From positions 1 through 9,985 of the forward strand of contig JAYZHG010000002.1 of the NCBI GenBank assembly GCA_036166735.1: a DNA stretch of 9,985 nucleotides, written 5' to 3'. A program made the translations under genes and the position numbers. The stretch comes from JAPYTU01 sp036166735. GTDB taxonomy: Bacteria > Bacteroidota > Bacteroidia > Cytophagales > MED-G16. The notes beneath the pieces are model-generated. The model had not been told where the DNA came from. It saw nothing but the letters and a program-made list of their open reading frames with translations, and made no database searches. Below are positions 1 to 7,201 of this stretch, in pieces. Within the stretch, counting starts at the first letter, position 1. Each line of letters opens with the position of its first letter.

Positions 1-78
1 TCTGGTACTCATCCTGGTGGCGGGATTACCGGTTCTCCAGGAGAAATGGCAGCTAAAAAAATATTAAAAATATGGTGA
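1..78 (+). CDS. Phytoene-dehydrogenase-like FAD oxidoreductase, C-terminal end (5' part outside window)
   Basis: Reading frame 1 is open from the first base and ends at TGA 76-78, giving 25 residues. They begin SGTHPGGG, continue ITGSPGEMAA and end in KILKIW. This is the C-terminal FAD-binding signature of the phytoene desaturase / amine-oxidase-like superfamily, whose usual form is GTHPGGGVxGxPGxNAA. Only this tail is in the window, so the start, length and substrate are unknown. It overlaps the next gene by 7 bases (72-78), which implies co-transcription and probably translational coupling. The next gene carries the matching motif, so the two are tandem paralogues. Assignment to carotenoid desaturation is not supported: most family members with this tail are uncharacterised oxidoreductases (PYROXD2-like), and no phytoene synthase is visible. 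Confidence 0.85.
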   Translation, partial: SGTHPGGGITGSPGEMAAKKILKIW

Positions 79-1643
79 CAAAAGAATACGATATTATTAT
101 AGTGGGTGGTGGTATTAATAGCCTTACTGCAGCTGCTCTTTTAGCAAAAAGAAATAAATCTATTCTTTTATTAGAATCTAGAGATGAATTAGGTGGAATG
201 GCTACATTAGAAGAATTTTCTCCAGGTTTTAAATGTAATATGGTATACGATTACATACGCTGGATTGATCCTAGACTTTTAAAAAAATTAAATCTCTACA
301 AATATGGTTTAGAATTTCAAAAAGTTAGTTCACTTAGAATTGCATTAGATGAAAATAAAAAACACATAATATTTCAAAATAATCCTAGTAAAACAGCAGA
401 ATCAATTACCACCCATTCTTCAAAAGATGCTGATAAATGGATTGAATTCACCCAATACATTAATAAAATATGCAAATTTCTAGAACCTTTATATACTATA
501 ACACCCCCTATTATTTCAAAAATGGGTATTAAAGATGCTCTTTCAATGAGTAATATGTTAAATCCAATTTGGAAACATGGAAGAAGGGGATTGATAGATA
601 TTATTAGAACAATTCCAATGATGATGCCAGAACTATTAGATGAATGGTTTGAATCTAAATTGCTTCGTGGATCACTAGCTGCAAGTGGAATAACAAATAT
701 CACTCAAGGACCTTTCTCAGCAGCAACAGTTTTAAATTTTATTCATCATCATGTCCATGCTAATGGTAAAATTCATAATGCTCATTTTATCAAAGGTGGA
801 ACACATCAATTTGCTAAAATACTATCTAATATATTGAAAGAATATGGGGTAACCATACAAACAAATACTACAGTGAAATCAATTAACTGTAAAGATGATA
901 TCTGTTCTGGTATAACTACTTCAAATGATCAAACCTACAATGGAAAAATAATTTTATCAGGATTAGATCCAACTAATACCTTTTTTAAATTAGTTGGAAG
1001 AAAAAATATATCTCCAACTTTTAAAACACAATTAAATAACATAAAATATCGTGGAAGTACTGCTAGATTACATTTTGCATTGAAAAAATGCCCTAATATT
1101 CCTGGAATTTCAATTGATCAACATGATACCATCTTTTCAATCAATCCCTCTGAAAAATATTTAGAACATTCATATGATGATATTAAATATGGACGTATTT
1201 CCAAGAACCCATATATTGAATTTAGTATTCCTTCTCTAATACATCCAAATTATGCTCCAAATGGAAAACATGTACTTTCTTGCACAATTCAATACATTCC
1301 TTATGATCTAAAAAATCAAAATTGGAATGATAAATTACAAAATGAGATAATTAATAATGTTACAAACATTATTGAAAAATATATTCCTAATTTTTCAGAT
1401 TTAATTATAAATTCAAAAATAACTACCCCTAAAGATTTAGAAAAATCATTAGGTCTAACTGAAGGAAATCTTAATCAGGGTGAAATGACATTAGATCAGT
1501 TTTTCTTTATGCGACCTACTATTTCTACTTCTCAATATAAAACCCCTTTTAATAATCTTTATCTTTGTGGTTGTTGTACTCATCCTGGAGGTGGACTACA
1601 TGGAAGTAACGCTGTAAATGCAATCCGTGAAATAATAAAATAA
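72..1643 (+). CDS. NAD(P)/FAD-dependent oxidoreductase, phytoene dehydrogenase / PYROXD2-like
   Basis: A 523-residue flavoprotein, normal length for the family. The N-terminal Rossmann fold shows VGGGINS (residues 11-17; the third Gly of GxGxxG is Ser17) and Glu35 at the end of the second strand, where FAD ribose is bound, followed by ELGGM (39-43). The C-terminus has the FAD-binding tail CTHPGGGLHGSNA (about 502-514), with two extra Cys at 499 and 501 in the run CGCC. Family members oxidise or desaturate hydrophobic substrates using FAD; the substrate here is unknown. The ATG at 72 overlaps the end of the upstream paralogue. GTG at 75 is an alternative start and would give the classic 4-base GTGA overlap. 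The tail departs from the usual PGxNAA form (HGSNAVNA here, against SPGEMAA upstream), so the two copies have diverged. The gene ends 18 bases from the stop of the convergent Rieske gene. No signal peptide; cytoplasmic or peripheral membrane. Confidence 0.88.
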   Translation: MVTKEYDIIIVGGGINSLTAAALLAKRNKSILLLESRDELGGMATLEEFSPGFKCNMVYDYIRWIDPRLLKKLNLYKYGLEFQKVSSLRIALDENKKHIIFQNNPSKTAESITTHSSKDADKWIEFTQYINKICKFLEPLYTITPPIISKMGIKDALSMSNMLNPIWKHGRRGLIDIIRTIPMMMPELLDEWFESKLLRGSLAASGITNITQGPFSAATVLNFIHHHVHANGKIHNAHFIKGGTHQFAKILSNILKEYGVTIQTNTTVKSINCKDDICSGITTSNDQTYNGKIILSGLDPTNTFFKLVGRKNISPTFKTQLNNIKYRGSTARLHFALKKCPNIPGISIDQHDTIFSINPSEKYLEHSYDDIKYGRISKNPYIEFSIPSLIHPNYAPNGKHVLSCTIQYIPYDLKNQNWNDKLQNEIINNVTNIIEKYIPNFSDLIINSKITTPKDLEKSLGLTEGNLNQGEMTLDQFFFMRPTISTSQYKTPFNNLYLCGCCTHPGGGLHGSNAVNAIREIIK

Positions 1644-1655
1644 AATTTTATTTTA
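1636..1655. terminator. Possible bidirectional terminator between convergent genes
   Basis: A perfect 20-base palindrome made only of A and T (AAAATAAAATTTTATTTT flanked by T and A) spans the stop codon of the FAD oxidoreductase (TAA 1641-1643) and lies in the 18-base gap before the opposing Rieske gene's stop. It supplies T-runs on both strands. A stem of only A:T pairs with no loop is weak, and such palindromes arise by chance in AT-rich DNA, so a terminator role is inferred from position. Confidence 0.3.
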
Positions 1656-1661
1656 AGAAAT

Positions 1662-2906
1662 TTAACTACCTAATGTCAACTCTAAATGATTTAAATACCA
1701 ATTCTTAAGTTTTTCTAACCCTACTTCCATTTGTGATAAAGGTCCAGGAATGTATTTTTTTGACTTTACACCATTTTGATTATTTTCTATAATTTTTTTA
1801 TCTGCTAATGTTGTTTCATGCCACATCCATGTCATTTTATCGACATTATAATCTACTCCTTTCTTCGCATCCTTATGAACAAGCCACATTAATTCTACTT
1901 CAGTTTCTAAAGGTCCTTTAGGAATAAAGGTAAATATTGTTGCAAAATCATTTGACATTAATAAACTATTAAAAGGAGAAGTGCCTACTGTAGTATAACC
2001 CCCATCAAACTCTTTAAATTTTCCCATTAATGTAGAGGCTGGTTTTCCACTTTTTGTTTCTGAAAGTTTCCCATTACTAAATGGTGTTCTTTCAGCACTT
2101 CTAAAAAAGTTAGAAAATTTTGATTCAGTATACTCACCTGTATGATGTCCAATCTTTTTGGCATATTTATTCCATTTTAACAATTCTTTCATAAATTCAC
2201 TCGATGAAGGTCCTGTATTACTTCCTGCACCATATGCTTTAATATAGTCAGAACTATGAACTTCACAATATTCAGGATGAGAAGGTTGACAATGATAACA
2301 TTCGTGAAAATTATCTAAAGTTAATTTCCAATTTCCCATCGTAGGATATTTTCTTCTAGCAGCAATCTTAGCTTCTCCAAGACCATGTAATTCTATAAAA
2401 GGTTTTATCGGTTTTATAAATTCATTAAAATCATCTGGTTTGGTTGAAAAATTAATAAATATCAAGCCTTCAAAAATTATAGAGTTACATTTATGCAAAC
2501 TCCATTCATCACTACAAAAATTTTCATCCATTAATCTTGCACTTTTTAAACTTCCATCTAATTTATAACTCCATGCATGGTATGGACATACAAAGTTTTT
2601 AATAGAACCCTCATTTTCTAAACATATTTTAGATCCCCTATGCCTACACACATTATAAAAACAGTTGACTTTACCATGATCATCTCTAATAATAATAATA
2701 GATTCGTTTTCAATATTAAATAAAAAATAATTCCCTTTTTCAGGAATTCTAGATTCATGACCAACTATAATCCATTGATTAAAAAAAAATGTTTCCACAT
2801 CTAAATTAAAAATAGTTGGATCCATATAAAAACTCTGTTCTAATGGAAAATTAGGTTTTTGAGATTTTATTAATTGTTTTAATGATAATTTTTCTTCACT
2901 ATTCAT
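1662..2906 (-). CDS. Rieske non-haem iron oxygenase, alpha (catalytic) subunit
   Basis: A 414-residue ring-hydroxylating-type oxygenase alpha subunit. The Rieske [2Fe-2S] site is complete: Cys87-x-His89 and Cys107-x2-His110 (CRH ... CPYHAW). The catalytic domain has DNFHECYHCQPSHPEY from residue 198, giving His205 and His210 as mononuclear iron ligands; Asp369 in the ADKKIIENNQNG stretch is the likely third. The residue that bridges the two metal centres is Glu202 rather than the Asp of naphthalene dioxygenase. A Glu here is known from carnitine monooxygenase CntA and related enzymes acting on quaternary ammonium compounds, so N-demethylation or C-N cleavage of such a compound (carnitine, betaine or similar) is plausible, but the substrate cannot be assigned. 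No beta subunit, ferredoxin or reductase gene lies in the window, so electrons must come from elsewhere. It diverges from the PhyH gene across 120 bases. ATG start, A/T-rich leader, no Shine-Dalgarno. Confidence 0.92.
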   Translation of the reverse strand: MNSEEKLSLKQLIKSQKPNFPLEQSFYMDPTIFNLDVETFFFNQWIIVGHESRIPEKGNYFLFNIENESIIIIRDDHGKVNCFYNVCRHRGSKICLENEGSIKNFVCPYHAWSYKLDGSLKSARLMDENFCSDEWSLHKCNSIIFEGLIFINFSTKPDDFNEFIKPIKPFIELHGLGEAKIAARRKYPTMGNWKLTLDNFHECYHCQPSHPEYCEVHSSDYIKAYGAGSNTGPSSSEFMKELLKWNKYAKKIGHHTGEYTESKFSNFFRSAERTPFSNGKLSETKSGKPASTLMGKFKEFDGGYTTVGTSPFNSLLMSNDFATIFTFIPKGPLETEVELMWLVHKDAKKGVDYNVDKMTWMWHETTLADKKIIENNQNGVKSKKYIPGPLSQMEVGLEKLKNWYLNHLELTLGS

Positions 2907-3026
2907 TTAACATTATTTATTAGGCTATAATAACAGTAATTCATTAAGTTTTCCAAATTTTAATAAAAAATAATAGCGATAGAAAAATTTTTTACAAAAT
3001 CAAATAAAATTCTTTAAATTATAAAA
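2907..3026. promoter_or_regulatory. Divergent promoter region, Rieske oxygenase / PhyH
   Basis: These 120 bases lie between two divergent start codons, so both promoters should be here. The sequence is almost entirely A/T. On the + strand I see TATAAT at 2926-2931 without a matching -35, and TAAGTTTT at 2945-2952, one mismatch from the Bacteroidota -7 element TAnnTTTG but without a TTG about 18 bases upstream. No convincing element was found on the - strand and no clear operator stands out. Shared control of the two oxygenases is possible from the layout alone. Confidence 0.35.
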
Positions 3027-3983
3027 ATGAAAAATAATCCATACGGTAATCATAAAGATATTCCAGGAAATCCATCTACTGCTAAGAGTAGCACCATAAA
3101 ATTAAACGACAGAAGTAATAACATTCAACTTAAATTGCTTAATGAAGATGATTGGAATTATTGGATTAAAAACGGATATATTATTATAAAAAATGCTATT
3201 TCAAAAAAAGAAGCATTTGAAACAGCCGATTTTCTTTGGGAATTTGAAAACAAAAAAAAAGATGATAGTTCAACATGGTATACTAAAGAAAGAGCTGAAA
3301 TGAAAATGAAAGAGTTAGCCGGTACTGGTATGGTTGAAGTTTATAACAATCAATACCTATGGAATAATAGACAAAAAAAAAGAATTTATAATGCTTTTGT
3401 TGATATATGGGGTACTGAAAAACTTTGGGTTACAATAGATAGAGCAAATCTTAATTTCCCTATAAAAAAAGGGTATAAATATGATAGTTTTATACATTGG
3501 GATTATGATCCAGATACCAAACCTCAAAATATTCAAGGTGTATTAGCACTCTCTGATCAAACAGATAAAAATATGGGTGGATTTCAATGTATTCCATGGT
3601 TATTTCGTAATTATGAAACTTGGAAAAAAACACAAAGAAAAGATAGAGATAAATTTCAACCTGATATTACTGACATTGAAGATAAAATAGTTAAAGTACC
3701 TTTAGAAGCAGGTGATTTATTAATTTTTCATAGTTGTCAACCCCATGGTATCAGACCAAATCTAAGTAAAAATAAAGTTAGAATTGCTCAATATATATCA
3801 ATGATGCCTGCAGAAGAAGAAAATGAATCTTTAAAACAATGGAGAATTAATTCATGGAAAAAAAGAATTGCACCTGAAGGTTATGCATTCCCTGGAGATC
3901 CTAGAAAATTAGAAAAAATAAAATATAAAACAGCTAAATTAAATTCATTAGGAAAAAAATTACTTGGTATAAATAAATGGTAA
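3027..3983 (+). CDS. Phytanoyl-CoA dioxygenase (PhyH) family Fe(II)/2-oxoglutarate oxygenase
   Basis: A 318-residue member of the PhyH superfamily, which hydroxylates aliphatic carbons using Fe(II), O2 and 2-oxoglutarate. The iron triad is visible: His157-x-Asp159 (HWDYDPDT) and His240 in the segment AGDLLIFHSCQPHGIRPN (228-245). His235 is a nearby alternative, but the HG after His240 fits the family pattern. Arg252 (VRIAQY) is the expected 2-oxoglutarate carboxylate binder, and GGFQCIPW (184-191) is the conserved strand between the ligands. The first 35 or so residues are polar and outside the core fold. After the core, about 55 residues run through RINSWKKR and AFPGDPR to SLGKKLLGINKW; from memory this tail is typical of one bacterial PhyH subfamily of unknown substrate. 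Cytoplasmic; no signal peptide. It is divergent from the Rieske oxygenase and convergent with the MscS gene. ATG start with A-rich leader. Confidence 0.88.
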   Translation: MKNNPYGNHKDIPGNPSTAKSSTIKLNDRSNNIQLKLLNEDDWNYWIKNGYIIIKNAISKKEAFETADFLWEFENKKKDDSSTWYTKERAEMKMKELAGTGMVEVYNNQYLWNNRQKKRIYNAFVDIWGTEKLWVTIDRANLNFPIKKGYKYDSFIHWDYDPDTKPQNIQGVLALSDQTDKNMGGFQCIPWLFRNYETWKKTQRKDRDKFQPDITDIEDKIVKVPLEAGDLLIFHSCQPHGIRPNLSKNKVRIAQYISMMPAEEENESLKQWRINSWKKRIAPEGYAFPGDPRKLEKIKYKTAKLNSLGKKLLGINKW

Positions 3984-3985
3984 TC

Positions 3986-4018
3986 AATCTAACAATAAGT
4001 TCTATGAATTATTAGATT
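3986..4018. terminator. Possible terminator hairpin between convergent PhyH and MscS genes
   Basis: Perfect 7-base arms AATCTAA (3986-3992) and TTAGATT (4012-4018) surround a 19-base loop, starting 2 bases after the PhyH stop and running into the last codons of the opposing MscS gene (stop at 4002). The arms have one G:C pair and no long T-run follows, so this is a weak hairpin. Its position in an 18-base convergent gap is the main argument. Confidence 0.25.
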
Positions 4019-4886
4019 TAATATGAACATCTCTTTGTGGATATGGAATTTCAATATTATTTTCTTTAAACTTTTTAAAAACCGCAAAATAAATTTCACT
4101 TCTAATAATTTCAGGTTTATCGGTATGAGAAGAAGTCCAAATACCTAACATAAAATCTAAAGAACTATCTCCAAAACCATCAAAAAATACCTTAGCTTTA
4201 GGTTCCTTTTGAACATTTTCATTTTCATCTGCTACTTCCATCAATAATTTTCTTATTATTTCAGGATCTTCATCATAACTTACACCGATTGGAATTCTAA
4301 ATCTTACAATTCTATTATTATGACTCCAATTAATTACTTGACTAGAAACAAATTCAGAATTTGGAACTATAATTGAAATATTATCATTTGTTATTATAGT
4401 TGTAGCTCTAAGTGAAATATTTACAATATCACCACTAACATCACCAACTTCAACCCTATCGCCAACTTTAATAGGTTCTTCAACCAAAATAGTTAATCCA
4501 CTTATTAAATTATCAGTAACTTTCTGAAATCCAAAACCAATACCAACACCAAGAGCACCAGCCAATAAACTTAAAGCACTCAAATCAATTCCAACTGCCT
4601 GAATTATTATTATAGTACCAATAAGCATCATTGCAATTCTGACTCCATTAGCAATTGATTCTCTAAAAGGCTTTTTTAATTTAGATTTATGTAAAATCTT
4701 ACTAAGAATCAATTTTCTTGCCTTAGTAGAAGTGAAGATTAGTAAATAAAAACTAAGAAAAAATATTATTATAGTACCTATACTAATATCAGACTCACCT
4801 ATAGTAAAGAGAGTTTTATTAAAAATTAACAGAAAACTTGAAGCTAGTTCTAATAACCTTGAAAAAAAATCTATAAAATATTCCAT
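4002..4886 (-). CDS. Small-conductance mechanosensitive channel, MscS family
   Basis: An MscS-type channel that opens under membrane tension to release solutes after hypo-osmotic shock. It has hydrophobic segments at about residues 14-25, 36-53 and 82-98, then the pore-lining third helix with small-residue packing (LLAGALGVGIGFGFQ, starting near 107) and the hallmark NLISGL...EEPIKVGDRVEV entry into the beta domain. The soluble domain includes VPNSEF and ends with PYPQRDVHI. I place the start at ATG 4886 (294 residues, beginning MEYFIDFF). An in-frame GTG at 4910 would add 8 residues and put the start 14 bases after the kinase stop; the ATG gives 38 bases, and the family N-terminus fits it. 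It is the last gene of a leftward run with the kinase and acyl-CoA dehydrogenase, so probably co-transcribed. A metabolic link is not obvious. Inner membrane. Confidence 0.9.
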   Translation of the reverse strand: MEYFIDFFSRLLELASSFLLIFNKTLFTIGESDISIGTIIIFFLSFYLLIFTSTKARKLILSKILHKSKLKKPFRESIANGVRIAMMLIGTIIIIQAVGIDLSALSLLAGALGVGIGFGFQKVTDNLISGLTILVEEPIKVGDRVEVGDVSGDIVNISLRATTIITNDNISIIVPNSEFVSSQVINWSHNNRIVRFRIPIGVSYDEDPEIIRKLLMEVADENENVQKEPKAKVFFDGFGDSSLDFMLGIWTSSHTDKPEIIRSEIYFAVFKKFKENNIEIPYPQRDVHIKSNNS

Positions 4887-4924
4887 TGTATGAAATCCTA
4901 ATTTAAACACAAAAACTAAAAAAA

Positions 4925-6001
4925 TTAGAAGAGGTCATCAATTTTATTTTTTTCTATTGATCTCCTAGCAACTAAAGAACAAATTTTTACAATGTCAATC
5001 AAATTTGAAAATCTTTTATCATCAGTGTATCCTTTCTTAAATCTATAATATATCTGCTGGACAATAACACATATTTTAAATAAACCATAAGCATAATAAA
5101 AAACTGGATTATTTACTTTGACTTTACCATATTTTTCATAACTATCAATTAAAGTCATTCTCGATGGATTTCCCTCAGCAGTCGTTGAACTTAAAGAAAT
5201 TTTTCTTAACATAGGATGATCATTAGACTGAACCCAGTAACCAAGAGTAGTTCCTAAATCAAATAATGGATCTCCAATTGTTGACATTTCCCAGTCTAAT
5301 ACTCCAACTATTTTTGAGATATTGTCTTTATCCAACACTACATTATCATATTTGTAGTCATTATGAATTAATGAACTTTTCTTTTGTTTAGGTAAATTAT
5401 TAATTAACCAACTCATAAGATTATTCATTTCTTTTATATCATCAGTTTTAGAATTTTTATACCTCTCTGACCATCCCACGATCTGTCTCATTCCATAACC
5501 ATCTCCTTTTCCTAAATCATCAAGACCCACCTTTTTGTATTTCAAAGCATGTAACTCAGTCAAAGTTTTAATAAAATTTTTTGAAAGTTTACTTATATCT
5601 TTTTTATCTGGCATTAAAGACTTAGGAGTATTTGGTCTCAATATAATCCCATTCAATCTTTGCATAATATAAAATGAAGAACCTATAATATTTTTATCAT
5701 CTTCAAAAAAATAAATTTTAGGTACCTTATTATAATATTTAGATAGATTTGATAAAACATGATATTCTCTTCTCATATCATGACCACTTTTTATATTTGC
5801 CCCAAACGGTGGTTTTCTTAATACATATTCATTTTTATTCCAAATTATAGAATAAGTTAAATTAGAAAATCCCTTTTTGAATTGTTTTATCACTAAAGGT
5901 CTTTTGGAACTACCTAATTTTTTTTTAAGATAAAAAGATAAATTTAGATTATTTAATTCTTCACTTTTTCTTACTTCCCCTGGAAAATCTAATTCAATCA
6001 T
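4925..6001 (-). CDS. ACAD10/11-type phosphotransferase (APH-fold acyl kinase), LvaA-like
   Basis: A 358-residue aminoglycoside-phosphotransferase-fold kinase of the subfamily fused to acyl-CoA dehydrogenase in animal ACAD10/ACAD11. The N-lobe has VLRKPPFG with Lys63 for ATP and Glu79 in RREYHVL, then GSSFYIMQRLNG (107-118). The catalytic loop is HNDYKYDN (213-220; His213, Asp215, Asn220), and the metal-binding Asp236 lies in LDWEMSTIGDPLFDLG. The C-lobe carries YYRFKKGYTDDKRF (318-331). Bacterial LvaA phosphorylates the 4-hydroxyl of 4-hydroxyvaleryl-CoA, and ACAD10/11 kinase domains act on 4-hydroxyacyl-CoAs. Given the adjoining dehydrogenase, phosphorylation of a hydroxyacyl-CoA is the best guess; aminoglycoside resistance is unlikely. 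Its start is 6 bases after the stop of the dehydrogenase gene. No LvaB-like small partner is visible between the two. Cytoplasmic. Confidence 0.9.
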   Translation of the reverse strand: MIELDFPGEVRKSEELNNLNLSFYLKKKLGSSKRPLVIKQFKKGFSNLTYSIIWNKNEYVLRKPPFGANIKSGHDMRREYHVLSNLSKYYNKVPKIYFFEDDKNIIGSSFYIMQRLNGIILRPNTPKSLMPDKKDISKLSKNFIKTLTELHALKYKKVGLDDLGKGDGYGMRQIVGWSERYKNSKTDDIKEMNNLMSWLINNLPKQKKSSLIHNDYKYDNVVLDKDNISKIVGVLDWEMSTIGDPLFDLGTTLGYWVQSNDHPMLRKISLSSTTAEGNPSRMTLIDSYEKYGKVKVNNPVFYYAYGLFKICVIVQQIYYRFKKGYTDDKRFSNLIDIVKICSLVARRSIEKNKIDDLF

Positions 6002-6007
6002 TTTTAA

Positions 6008-7201
6008 TTAAATTTTCAATCCATAATTAGATAAAATTCCTTTTGCTACACTACTTATATGTACTTCATCTGCCCCATCATATATCCTTGCTGCTCTTTC
6101 ATGTCTATAAAAATGCGAAAGAATAATATCATCTGACATCCCTAAACCTCCATGTATTTGAACTGCATCATCAATAACTCTTTTCAAAACATTAGCGCAA
6201 TAAAATTTAATCATAGAAATTTCAATTTTCGATTTTTTAGAACCAAACTTTTCTATTTTTTTTGCTACATCCATAACTAACAATTTTGCAGCATTAATTT
6301 CAACTCTTCTTTCTGAAATCATTTTTTGAATTAATTGTTTCTCACCTAAAAAGTTACCTGGAGATAATTCTCTTGAAGCTGCTCTTTTACACATCATATC
6401 AAAAGATCTTTCACAAATCCCAATCCATCTCATACAATGATGTATTCTTCCAGGTCCTAATCGTGATTGAGCTATTTTAAAACCATAACCTTCATCTCCT
6501 AATAAATTTTTCTCTGATACTTCTACATTATCATACAAAATTTCAGAGTGACTGAAATATCCTTCACCTTCATCACCCATCACAGGAATTTTACGAACTA
6601 AATTAAATCCTTTGGAATCACAAGGGATAATAATTTGACTTGCTCTAAGATATTTATTCTCAACATCAGGATTAGTTATTGCCATCACAATTGCAAATGA
6701 AGATCCTTCTGCAGAAGAAGTATACCATTTATTTCCATTTAATATATATTTATCATCTTTTTTAACTGCAGTTGTACCCATATATACTGGATTTGATCCT
6801 GCAAACGATGGTTCTGTCATTGAAAAACATGATCTTATTTCACCTGCTAGTAATGGTTTAAGAAATTTATCTTTTTGATAATTTGTTCCATATTCTATTA
6901 ATATTTCCATATTACCTGCATCAGGAGCTTGACAATTAAACAAATAAAGACCAATTGGGCTAGAACCAAGAATACCACTTATTTGAGCAAATTCAATTAA
7001 ACTGAGACCCATACCTCCATATTTCTTCGGTATTTGTGGAGTCCAATATCCTATAGATTTTACTTTATCCCTTTTTTTTTCTAAATCATCAAATGAGGCA
7101 TCCCATCCTTTGGAAAGGACTTTTTTTTCTAAATCAAAAACATCTTTTTTGAGAAAAGATTGAATATCACTTTTTAATGTTATAAGCTGATTTTGGTTCA
7201 T
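6008..7201 (-). CDS. Acyl-CoA dehydrogenase, ACAD10/11 (LvaC-like) type
   Basis: A 397-residue FAD-dependent acyl-CoA dehydrogenase, full family length. Visible family motifs are CFSMTEPSFAGSNP (125-138), WYTSSAEGS (159-167) at the flavin, LGPGRIHHCMRWIG (248-261), and QIHGGLGMSDD (348-358). The last element is YDGADEVHISSVA (374-386): classical enzymes have YEGT with the catalytic Glu, whereas this form has Asp375, like the ADGPDEVH of ACAD10/11. GRIHHCMR is also typical of that clade. Partner enzymes of this clade act on 4-phosphoacyl-CoAs, removing phosphate to give an enoyl-CoA that enters beta-oxidation (LvaC in levulinate catabolism). It is the first gene of the leftward operon, 6 bases before the kinase, and divergent from the POT transporter. 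ATG start, A/T-rich leader. A run of nine A on the coding strand (7072-7080) encodes part of EKKR without breaking the frame. Matrix-type soluble flavoprotein; cytoplasmic here. Confidence 0.92.
   Translation of the reverse strand: MNQNQLITLKSDIQSFLKKDVFDLEKKVLSKGWDASFDDLEKKRDKVKSIGYWTPQIPKKYGGMGLSLIEFAQISGILGSSPIGLYLFNCQAPDAGNMEILIEYGTNYQKDKFLKPLLAGEIRSCFSMTEPSFAGSNPVYMGTTAVKKDDKYILNGNKWYTSSAEGSSFAIVMAITNPDVENKYLRASQIIIPCDSKGFNLVRKIPVMGDEGEGYFSHSEILYDNVEVSEKNLLGDEGYGFKIAQSRLGPGRIHHCMRWIGICERSFDMMCKRAASRELSPGNFLGEKQLIQKMISERRVEINAAKLLVMDVAKKIEKFGSKKSKIEISMIKFYCANVLKRVIDDAVQIHGGLGMSDDIILSHFYRHERAARIYDGADEVHISSVAKGILSNYGLKI

Noticed and set aside
374..703. Open frame of about 109 residues on the - strand inside the FAD oxidoreductase gene
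   Set aside because: It lies wholly antisense to a strongly supported flavoprotein, shows no recognisable domain, and is best explained as a shadow frame.
1..1643. Carotenoid biosynthesis (crtI-type) cluster
   Set aside because: The tandem genes share only the general superfamily motifs; no phytoene synthase, lycopene cyclase or hydroxylase is in the window, and neighbours are oxygenases of other families.
2926..2931. TATAAT as a promoter for the PhyH gene
   Set aside because: No TTGACA-like -35 at the right distance, it is about 95 bases from the start codon, and Bacteroidota use a different -7 consensus.
4925..6001. Aminoglycoside resistance phosphotransferase
   Set aside because: The fold is shared, but VLRKPPFG, LDWEMSTIGDP and the adjoining ACAD gene place it with the ACAD10/11 acyl kinases.
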